From Kalaharituber pfeilii (lineage: Eukaryota > Ascomycota > Pezizomycetes > Pezizales > Pezizaceae): a stretch of 64,000 nucleotides of DNA. The stretch is from positions 682,001-746,000 of the forward strand of contig WHUZ01000021.1 in the NCBI GenBank assembly GCA_015179045.1, read 5' to 3'. Shown here one piece after another: positions 11,010 to 20,097 of this stretch (positions are counted from its first letter, which is position 1; each line of letters starts with the position of its first letter). The notes under the pieces are model-generated. The model was not told the DNA's origin, did not search any database, and saw only the letters and a list, made by a program, of their open reading frames with translations. The position numbers and the translations under genes are program-made.

Positions 11010-11324
11010 GGCGAGGAACTGGAAACCACGGACCACCTCCTAGACAGGTGCCGGACATGGAAAAAACGATGGCCAAGGGGGAGAGGGGCACTACTCAAAC
11101 CAAACCCCGATCAGGACCCGGCATCGCTGATGGAATGGATGGAGGATTGATCGCCCACGCTATTATCATCTATTTCCACATTTGACTCATTTATCACTGA
11201 CTATCTTACTTCACTTAAATTTTCCTTCTCTCCTTATCCTACTCTCATGTACATAACCTCGCCATAGCCCATAGGGCGACACGCGAGTAATGATATAAAA
11301 AAATAAAAAAAATAAAAATAAAAA
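11010..11324 (+). mobile_element. 5'-truncated family-B LINE with ORF2 C-terminus
   Basis: A 315-bp insertion flanked by a perfect 12-bp TSD, tccatgatgata, at 10998-11009 and 11325-11336. It carries the last 46 or so codons of ORF2 (to 11150: HLLDRCRTWKKR, ending SLMEWMED), a 100-bp 3' UTR, the family-B hairpin tail and an A-rich end. The ORF2 end parallels that of the copy at 20038-23002 (DCEAWKKR), showing that family-B tails belong to this LINE. Confidence 0.88.
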
Positions 11325-11336
11325 TCCATGATGATA

Positions 11337-12353
11337 TTCCAACAAAGGGTAATAGGGTATGGTTTCTTTCGAATACGATTGTTGTTGGTACCCTGTTCTC
11401 TTTCTCCAGTAGAAAAGCCGATAGTGAGTAGAGATACACCAAATGGAGGAAGCATTTGTTACACATCATTTGCCAGCTGCTCTTGGACAGTGTTCAGCGG
11501 CTCTCTTAGATTTGATGATGCTGGCTGGACTGTTCCATATGGCAAGCCCACGAGGGACGAATGTGGCATCGATAACATGCCATTTTCATCACGGTAGATG
11601 TACTCTAAGGAGCTGAAAGAATTGACTTCTACAAAACCGGTGTGCATCGTGGCGTAACATGCACCGCCGTAGTCGAGCAGACTTCATTGCAGTGCCAGCC
11701 ACCAGTTCTGTGGTGCAGCCTGCTGTGCCCTTGGCACCATCCCACCTGTAGGCTGGCATAACATTTCGTGAATGTCCTCCTCACCAGCATTTCCCTCTGT
11801 ATTCCGGGTGACGGCTTCGATGAAACTTTGCGTCAGTGTTGGTAGTTTCATCATGCCCAGTGACAGCGTTTTGTTTCCCCAGTCTGAAGCTGCTTGGATT
11901 CCGTTAAAAGCGGTTTGCCGTCCGTCAGCTACCAGTCCCTCCGATGAAAACGCCACTCTTGCATCAAGCCATCTGCTTGTGAGGGGACTTGCACCCAGCC
12001 CCTAGTATGCACTGAGCTCCTCGTCAGCTATCGTTGCATGCACTGAGCAACAGGAGGGCACGATGTAGACGACACGAGACGGAGGCGGAGGCTGAGGACT
12101 GAGACGGAGGTACAAGGCAGATAGCACGAGGCGGATGGCACGAGGCGGATGGCACGAGGCAGAGGCACGAAGCAAAGTAAGATCTATCTCGAAGTCTGTC
12201 TCCTCTAAAAATGAAAGAAAGTCAGGAGTCCCACCTGCTCTAAGAACCTTCTGCACCACCCCACCATTCCGGCACTCCCCCTTCCGGGTGACCTTTCCTG
12301 CTACTGCCCCCAAGAGGTAGCACTCCCCAAAGGCCTTTCATCACACTGGTGCT
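11337..12353. other. No gene recognised, 11337-12353
   Basis: Short minus-strand open stretches (11459-11647, 11684-11956) show no family signature. A GA-rich repeat (ggatggcacgaggcggatgg) lies at about 12070-12170. Confidence 0.45.
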
Positions 12354-12367
12354 ACTCTCGGGTTGTT

Positions 12368-12432
12368 TTTTTTTTTTTTTTTAATATCACATGACCCCGC
12401 TTGTAGCTGTTCGCCATGGCAGGGCACAGAAA
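12368..12432 (-). mobile_element. Ultrashort family-A LINE tail
   Basis: 65 bp: poly(T), aatatcacatgaccccgctt, through gccatggcagggcacagaaa. The TSD actctcgggttgtt (14 bp) is perfect at 12354-12367 and 12433-12446. Confidence 0.88.
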
Positions 12433-12903
12433 ACTCTCGGGTTGTTAACTTCGCCCAACTCGCACTTCCATAGACGTATCAAACAGCGAATTGACGTCAT
12501 AAACAGCGCAGCAAAGTGCACACCTTCATTTACAACGACCGGCGCGCTCAAAGGTCTCACGGCGCTTGCGTTAAGTCTTGTCACGGGCCCTGCGACACTG
12601 TACTATAGTCTCCATGTCAAGCTCAGTGGACGAACTCCGGGCCTAATTCTCTTTCCAGTGTTCGGAGTTCGGATTTCGTTCCTTTGTTCATCGAGAGAAC
12701 ATAGAGTGCTTTGGGCGGGTCTTCAATTAAAGAGTGAGGTGGCAACTTGTTAGGAGTCGATGTGATCTCCGGGCCGACTCCTAGCCTTGCCAAGATCCAC
12801 TTCCGCCAAGCATGTCCAGCTTGTTGTTAAGCCAATATTGTTAAATGTTACGGTTAAGGATATATTGTTAACCCCGAAAGCACAGCTTGCTAAGTACTGG
12901 TTG

Positions 12904-13117
12904 TAAGGCATACATCACATTGTGAATACAGAGTATCCTATTATTGACTTAATTCGGCCGGAATGGGTCAATGCGCAACAACAGTTGAATTTGGCCTTCT
13001 ACTTCTCATATAAGGCATACATCACATTGTGAATACAGAGTATCCTATTATTGACTTAATTCGGCCGGAATGGGTCAATGCGCAACAACAGTTGAATTTG
13101 GCCTTCTACTTCTCATA
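12904..13117 (+). repeat. 107-bp tandem duplication
   Basis: Two identical adjacent copies, 12904-13010 and 13011-13117, starting taaggcatacatcacattgt. No divergence is visible, so the duplication is recent or an assembly artefact. Confidence 0.95.
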
Positions 13118-13284
13118 TATACTTATATGTCTTGCAGCAGTTCTACTGTTATCCGCTATATATGCTCTTCCTTCTTACCATCGCTTACTCAACCTCCTCC
13201 AACATCAGCTTCCAATTCCATGAGCCCTCCTCCACCCTTGGCGATGGATATATGGACATTCTAAGGTACCATCTACATGACCTA

Positions 13285-13325
13285 AATCGCCATAGCCCTT
13301 AGGGCGGCATGCGATTAATGATAGG

Positions 13326-13354
<29 letters not shown>
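13285..13354 (+). mobile_element. Ultrashort family-B LINE tail
   Basis: atcgccatagcccttagggc then ggcatgcgattaatgata and poly(A). Arms are ATCGC/GCGAT. No clear TSD. Confidence 0.75.
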
Positions 13355-13358
<4 letters not shown>

Positions 13359-13501
13359 AATGCAAGATACTGCCAATTTCATACCAGTGCCAGTTAATCG
13401 CAATACCAGTGATTGCTTGTTATGAGGAGAATTTCATGAAACGGTATTCCAATATATGCATCTTCTATTTCAACGCTCAATTCATATATAGACCTCGCCA
13501 T

Positions 13502-13563
13502 AGCCCACAGGGCGGCACGCAGTAATGATATTAAAAAAAAAAAAAAAAAAAAAAAAAGAAAAA
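13502..13563 (+). mobile_element. Ultrashort family-B LINE tail at a MITE edge
   Basis: A 62-bp insertion, acctcgccatagcccacagg then gcggcacgcagtaatgata and poly(A). The TSD tcatatatag (10 bp) is at 13492-13501 and 13564-13573. The 3' hairpin arm has lost one base. It landed exactly at the left end of the MITE at 13569. Confidence 0.82.
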
Positions 13564-13568
13564 TCATA

Positions 13569-13721
13569 TATAGTCGAACCTGTTATAATGGATAACGCCA
13601 GGGCCGGCAGGTTTTATTCAATAACACAATATATCCAATAATCACTCCTGGCCCAATTGACTCGGACCAATAAGACAGGCTATCCAATATGACAGGATCC
13701 AATATGAGAGGTTCAGCTGTA
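13569..13721. mobile_element. Pogo-like MITE, copy 1
   Basis: A non-autonomous element of about 153 bp with ends tatagtcgaacctg and gaggttcagctgta. Internally it repeats tatccaata-type words. It is about 80% alike to 14961-15127. Ends of the form TACAGTCGAACCT and TA targets are typical of pogo/Fot1 Tc1-mariner elements. Confidence 0.8.
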
Positions 13722-13918
13722 CGATTCTCATCTGCAGATAGTTTCCCTTGTGCAAATTCCAACGAACGAAAGCAGGCGTATCCACCTCATTCCCTGAAAA
13801 ATACTAGAAAGCTAACATCAACCCTCGACGCATCATCCTTCCACATTACTCTGAACTCTAGAACCTCCATTCACCATACCTTTCCGTATATTCCCGCCTC
13901 TTTCTCAGGTTGTCACAA

Positions 13919-14331
13919 TCATTGTGGGAACTTCACGCAGCCGTCAAGGAACGAAACTTCCTCGCACCCGATACAGTCGCAAAGGGTATCGCACTTCACA
14001 CCAGGAGCAACCCACACGCGATGTTCATGGACGGTAACGTTGAGGCGCCATTGCTTCGTGGTGTCTCCGGGATCAACGCCGGTGGCGCGGAAACCAGGGC
14101 GGCTATGTTAGAAATACATGTCAGATTTAATTCGAGTATCGTGAAGTGGAGAAAGTGTTTTTGGGGACCATACCATGCACACAACAACCTCTGACCAAAT
14201 GCAGAGGTGCACGGCGCAGTGGCATCGCAGTTGTGAGGGTGAACGGTACACTCGGGGCAGGATGGCTGTGCAGCGGTGAGAGTGGAAAGGGACAGGAGGG
14301 TGAAGGAAAGAATGGTAGTGAGGTAGACCAT
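13919..14331 (-). CDS. Small secreted cysteine-rich protein, two exons
   Basis: Model: complement of join(13919..14102, 14174..14331), 113 aa. The 71-bp intron has GTATGG..CATAG ends, with CTGAC and CTAAC branch-like words near its 3' end. Residues 1-21 form a clear signal peptide (hydrophobic LTTILSFTLLSLSTL, then Ala-Ala). The mature part has 11 cysteines, including an EGF-like CxCRPGF segment formed across the splice, then a WRL..HEHRVWVAPGV segment and a closely spaced CDTLCDC cluster. I infer an extracellular, disulfide-bonded protein. Similar small fungal proteins end in APGV-C-x3-C, from general knowledge of the class. The in-frame ATG at 14358 would spoil the signal peptide, so 14331 is preferred. 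MITEs lie on both sides. Confidence 0.75.
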
Positions 14332-14960
14332 TTTGTAAATGTGAGTTGGTTTGGTCAAGTAACGAGAGTGATTGCTGTGGTCTGCGAGGAAAATGCTGGA
14401 AGGATATGCTGCGGTTGAGCTTAAGCTGGAGGCCGGGATGATAGTTGCTTCTATCCTGGGGAAGGGAAGGAAGGTTCAGGAGGGAGAACAGGTGCCAGTT
14501 ATATGGACCTTTCTTGGGAAGCAAAGGCATGAACTCACAAGTCAGATATTAAAAAGTAATCCAGCTGATAAGCAGTCATAACCACCCCATCCTCCCAGAA
14601 TCTGTGGTCGATCACTGGTCTGATTCTGGAAAGCCAAAAGCGGTACACGAGGCCCAAGAATTCTTCCAGTAGGGGTCCTCTAATATTTTCCTGACTCGAC
14701 ATGTTCAACTACCTGAATGGGCTGCAGTCAGATTCCAGCCAGCATAAACATTTCACAGGTTACGTCTATCTTACGTTTATTTCTAATGTCCCTGCCATAG
14801 GATCTCAGCCTGTATGTAGGGTTACGTGACCTAAGGGAACAGTGCAACTGTTCTTCAGAAACTCTCCTTCGGTACCTACACTAACCCGTAAAATATCTTG
14901 GGGATTAGGCAGCATTGGGATGAATCTACCATGCAATATGCAAATCGAGTCTGTATTCGA

Positions 14961-15127
14961 TACAGTCGAACCTGCTATATTGGATAAAGCCGGGATCGGT
15001 GGGTTTTATCCAATAAGACAAACTATCCAATAATCCTCACCAGCCCAATTAGCTCCGGCCGGCAAAGTTGATCTAATAAGACAGGTTATCCAATATGACA
15101 GGATCCAATACGAGAGGTTCGACTGTA
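14961..15127. mobile_element. Pogo-like MITE, copy 2
   Basis: 167 bp with matching ends tacagtcgaacct and aggttcgactgta. No coding capacity. Homologous to 13569-13721. Confidence 0.88.
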
Positions 15128-16445
15128 CTCGTATCGCAAAAGAGGCCTCTTTCCCAAATGTGAGCCTATGTTAGGTGCAGACCGATCTGCATATTGCAGG
15201 GCACACTTATCTCAATACTGCCTTATCCCCAAAACTCTTATAGGTCACCGTATAGGTTGGGGTGGATTAGTATCCCTGGGTGCATGTCGTGAGCACCCAA
15301 GGAATCAGTTTGACTGTTGTGTAACATGAGAGCTGGGCAAAGCTGGGCTGACGTCGATGCAGGTTACTTTGATGTATACATATGCTGCTGATGATATGCA
15401 TTTGTCAGATCGGGAATTTTCACGTAATAGGCAGAGGCAGGCACTCGCAAGTACCAATTATATCGCAGTGAGAGCTCTGTGAGCGGGTTCGCGCGGAAAG
15501 CCAGTCCTAAGAGAGGCAAATATGGCCATGATCAGTCTTCTTAGCCCAAAACCTAACGGACTCTCAGCGTAGCGGTAATTTCGCCAACCCCCCGCTCCTC
15601 AGAAGCTTCTATTGAGCCATGTCCGTCAGCAGACATATTGCATATTTGGATAGCCGATGAAATCTATTTAGCAAAATTGCCCTGCGACTTTGCAGAATTT
15701 CTGTCCAGGTCGTGGCATAGAAGATAGAGCAGGTTCGCAAAAGGTGCGGTTTTGCGGGTATAATTACTAGTAGTCTGGTAGAGGATTTGCAGCACAAAAA
15801 GTCACACCAACTAGAACGACGACGCTAATTTACATTGCAAAATCGCAAAAAGAAATGGGCATCCATCAGCACACGACGTAGTGAGATATTTCTCCTTTCG
15901 TGCCAAGACCCTTCTTGGTTCGCATTTCTGTATGGTGCCGGAAGTTAAAAGCGGACATGTCATCAGCACAAGGCCAAAAGTTTTTTTTCCAACCCAATCA
16001 GCTCCACCAACCCAGCTCTGATCTTACTGATTATATCATAGATTTGTTCCTTTGCGAGTGCGGAACAAATATATAGTTCCCATTTATTTATTTCAGAAAA
16101 GATTGCAGGAGTAGAAAAGCACCAAGTTCAGGACCTTTTTTGCACATTTGTTACATATGTAGGAGCAAAACTGCCAAAGCGGCGTGCCTATTTCAGTTAG
16201 AAGGCATAGTTACAATACTAGTCTAAGTCTGGCAATCGCGAGCCAATGAAATTTAATGATCGGCAGTCAGCAGTGTCATGATACATGTATACTACCCACT
16301 TCCGACACCATACTTACCTGTAGGTAGTAGAGATATAGAGACCAGTTATTCGCCGGCCCCTACTACATTATCCATTGAGGTGGTTCCAAGCCTGTTGGCT
16401 GGCCACTAGTTGCTGGTTTGAATACGAACTGAATCATATGACCCA
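15128..16445. other. No gene recognised, 15128-16445
   Basis: Unique-looking sequence with only short open frames. Nothing assignable. Confidence 0.5.
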
Positions 16446-17452
16446 TTGTTCTCGTACCCAGACTATCTTGGCATACTTAATTAATTCGCGTAAGGAAGTG
16501 AATCTGGTGCGAAACATCTCCGAGGTCCAGCTTACTTTTGCTCCGGTTCCGGAGCTTGTTAGCACATGAGACTTAACTAGTGTGCTAGTTTAATGCAATA
16601 CTATGCGAAAATATTGGGAGTTCGCTTGGGGACAGAAATTCTGAATATGCTTTCATATTTCTCTGAATGACCACAACTTAAACCAAATTTCTCAGCATGT
16701 TTCATCTATTGCACCCTATTTGTACTAGTACAAACATTTTCCTCCCAGATGCCTATTGCTCTTCTCCAGAGCTTCACTTACCTGATCGTCTATCAATGAT
16801 ATCAATAGTGAAACCATTAGGATACCTTCACACCTCTTGAAACAGAAAACAATATAACTATCCTATCACCAATTCTTACGATGCATAGCTGATCCTTTGC
16901 CTTCCAGCATATGTATAACAACTTCTACTTGCCATGCCAGAACTTTGAGTAGTAGGTCATGGATTAAGGCAGTCTGCCTAGCAACGTCACTAATTTGCGT
17001 TTGCAGTTGGTCTCCAACTTCTTCGATCTTCGATTCAGCAAACAACCTCTTGGAGGAGACCCCTGCTGGTATTTCGTCAATTATATACCACTCTAAAGTT
17101 ATTTCGCTATTTCTGGTGGGCTTTCAGTCAATGGTGCTCTCTTCGCAGATGGTTTTATTCCAGTATGCGTTCTTCCACTATGTAGCGGTTGGCACATCAA
17201 GTAGTCCAGATAAGTCCACCTCCCTCGACTTGGGCATACATTATCCAGAATGACCTCGGAGATGGTGTGTTATATGCAGTAATAACTGGTGCGCTTAGTT
17301 TCTAAATCCGGTATTTTTGGAGCAATTCGGAGAAGAATTAGTGTATTGCTGCTTGTACTGACGTATCCCCTCTTTTTCAAGTATAATCCAAACGTCGCTA
17401 CACCCATTTGATCAGAGACGTTTCGTACAAGAGAGTCCGGGCACGAGAATAG
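16446..17452 (-). mobile_element. Decayed, internally deleted copy of the helicase TIR element
   Basis: The left end, ttgttctcgtacccagacta, aligns with the 78-bp TIR of 52073-56942. The right end (gagagtccgggcacgagaat) is a diverged inverse copy. The interior (about 16735-17260) matches 54460-55080, the RecQ-like helicase fragment, at roughly three quarters identity by eye, with many stops. The stretch just inside the right end (ggagcaattcggagaagaat) matches 56700-56730. The element is about 1.0 kb against 4.87 kb for the other copy. Confidence 0.72.
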
Positions 17453-18567
17453 AGTAATACAGGTCACCGTGACTACTATGAGGGCCACTGGTTTTCTTTA
17501 TTAGCCAGTTTTCACTATAGCGAGGGGTCACGTGCTGGCCGCCAGGCAGGCAGCGGGTGAAAAAAAATTGTCAAATGCAGAAATTGTCAGTGCCTGATAT
17601 TCAGAATGTCAAGTGCGAATTCAGTTCCTTACCAGATCACCAATATCGTGCCTCCTTAATGCCACTTTGGACGCCCAGTTCTAGAGAGATGGAAGAAATG
17701 TCACGCTCGCTAGGAAAGTGGGACTGTGCCTAGGAAAATGACTTTAGAGGACTTCGGCAAATTATTTCCTGATTGGCAAGCCAATGGCATTATATTCAAT
17801 GTCCCACCTCCTCTGAGTCTTCGTACTTATGCGCGTACACCGCTCTCGCTGGCATTGCTACATGTGCGTGCGAAAGCGTTCTCAGAAGTATTTTCCCTTT
17901 TTTTTCCTAGAGATTGAGAGGTCTGTGGAGTGCACCCACGATGTTGTACTGGGATAAAATTTTCATGAGAACAAGGAGTGCTTTGGCTCAGTTTTCACAC
18001 TTATTAGGTATAAATATCTTAAGAATTGAGTGTCGTAGGAATTTTACAGTCCTAAGAGTCAGTTTTCCGGATTTCAGGAAGGGAAATTTCCAGAACTTGG
18101 CAATAATAAACAAATTGTTGCTTAGGCAACGTACGTATCTTCTTCCAAGCCCTGAAAACAGTTCGGGGTTTGTAAAACCTCTTTTATAGCAAGTAGACTT
18201 TACTTGTAGCTGAATTAATTAGCCCCGAAAAGTTAGTTCTTCACTTTCACTATAGCCAATTGTTTCTTCCGCAGTTTGATTAATTTGAGTCTAGTAAAGA
18301 ATCTGATAAATAAGGTCAAGTACATCTACCTATGCGTATCTGATTCTTCAATATTCCCCGCAGCAGACCGACAGGAGACCAAGCCTGAGCGGTCCCCCCC
18401 CCCCCCTCAAAGTGAATGCTTCTTAGAATCAGATAACAGAGCACAGCTCTTTTATCTGATTGTCAGACACATCTTGAACACCCTCACAGAAGCTTGCTAG
18501 AAACGTGCATTCCACGGTCTTCCCCTTGGCTTTTCTACCCTCGTACGATATCCATCAGCACTGTACT
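17453..18567. other. No gene recognised, 17453-18567
   Basis: Mostly unique AT-moderate sequence with a C10-11 run near 18397. Short open frames only. Confidence 0.5.
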
Positions 18568-19305
18568 AGCGGTGGTCATCAATTATCTACAGTAAAGTAA
18601 ATGGAACATTTGTACATTTTTCGCGTCTTGGCAACAATACCCATTGGCTATGTTCCGCCCGGAAATGTAAGGTAAGGTACACTATCACAGTACATTTCTG
18701 AAAAATCTACAGCACGAAATAGTTCCGTTACTTTTGGAAAACATTTACTTTACTTTAGATTTGCTACGAACCGCCCCCACTCAACGCAACCACACACCGC
18801 ACCGCACCGCACCACACCAAAAGGAGGCTCTTTGCATCCGAAAAATAGCAAGAAATGCTGAATCTGGATATTCATTAATCAAATTTGATAGAATATTTGA
18901 CTCTTGCCCTCCAGCAGAGTTTTTGCCACAGTTGAAATATCGATTAGCTGCAATATTATTACTCCTATCTATTAGCTCCTGAAGCTCTTCTAAGTCCTCC
19001 TCTTCTTTCTCTGAACTGTAATCTGAGTCAAACTCCGAATCTAAATCATAATCCATTGCTGTTATCAAAACATTGATTTCAGTATTTATTTTCTTCTGTA
19101 TTGACACTGTTTGGCTTATACGAATCTGCAGTTGTGTTGATATGCGGGGTAGGGGTGAATGAGACTACAATTACAGAGTACAAGCCTTAGCTTTTTGCAT
19201 TTTGGACCGGTCATCAATTGCCGGCCACAAATAGCTAGACGTACAGGGATATGAAATGCACAAATGTTCCATTTACTTTACTGTAGATAATTGATGACCA
19301 CCGCT
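18568..19305 (-). mobile_element. PIF/Harbinger-type deletion derivative with 46-bp TIRs
   Basis: 738 bp bounded by perfect 46-bp inverted repeats starting agcggtggtcatcaattatc (18568-18613 and 19260-19305). The 3-bp TSD ACT is at 18565-18567 and 19306-19308. Inside is a minus-strand transposase N-terminus (18781-19107). The 3-bp TSD and the protein fragment fit PIF/Harbinger. The catalytic core is missing, so it is non-autonomous. Confidence 0.9.
18781..19107 (-). pseudogene. Harbinger-like transposase N-terminal fragment
   Basis: About 108 codons: an acidic stretch (DLDSEFDSDYSSEKEEEDLE) and then NILSNLINEYPDSAFLAIF followed by RMQRASFW. The F-R-M-x-R-x-S-F pattern is the start of DDE_4/Harbinger transposases. 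It then runs into an unrelated cysteine-rich frame, so the DDE core is lost. Confidence 0.65.
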
Positions 19306-19960
19306 ACTGTATCATACTACATTGTAACTTCATCATCCTACAGGTTTCAAAAAAAAAAGAGAGTTATTTTAATCTCGATTGCCCATGTTGTCTCTGATGC
19401 TCGACCAAATTCGCTATCATCCAGGGAGTATGCGAGTAGTAAGTAAGTAAATAAATAAATAAATAAACAAAAAACAAACCCAAAAACCACTCACTCCCAC
19501 ACATATATGGAGTTACTCGAGAACTTAATTTACTTTACACTTTTACCAATATACGTAGTCTGTTACCGTTATGTTGTTTTTGACCGGGCGAAACCTACGC
19601 AGGCAAGAAATACACTTTGGATTTCCCAACACTCCCGAGATTGGTTTGAGATAACCTGTACTTCAAGGGCATTCAATGATGAAAGATATAAATTGCAATG
19701 GTATCGAGGAGCTGAACTTCCAAGGGACATACATGATAGCATACTTCAATCCTTGTACCACAAACTTTGACCTCAAGAACTGCCAGTATCGGTCGATAAT
19801 ACACAAAACCGCATATACTCCACCTCCATACAAGGAAACCAGCATATTACCAACCCTAGACTCTCCGCTGCGATCTAAAGCAAACGCATAGACAATGGAG
19901 AGCTACATTTATACATTGTCCTAAACCACTTCCGGCGGTGGACTTCCGGTAACATTACGC
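19306..19960. other. No gene recognised, 19306-19960
   Basis: Contains an (AAAT)n simple repeat near 19445-19475. 19500-19920 has open frames on both strands without recognisable similarity. The split gene's stop codon follows at 19961. Confidence 0.45.
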
Positions 19961-20034
19961 TCACCCCGCGCCTGTACTTCCATCCTGGCATGCGTGCCAC
20001 CCGCATTCGGGGCAGCAGAACTCTGTGAAGTCGG

Positions 20035-20037
<3 letters not shown>

Positions 20038-20097
<60 letters not shown>

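Noticed and set aside
10889..11185. 98-aa protein spanning 10889-11185
   Set aside because: It runs from flanking sequence into the LINE fragment that begins at 11010; the TSD shows a junction, not one gene.
20041..20097. Lysine-only peptide frame through a long poly(T)
   Set aside because: It is the poly(A) tail of a minus-strand LINE read as codons, not a gene.
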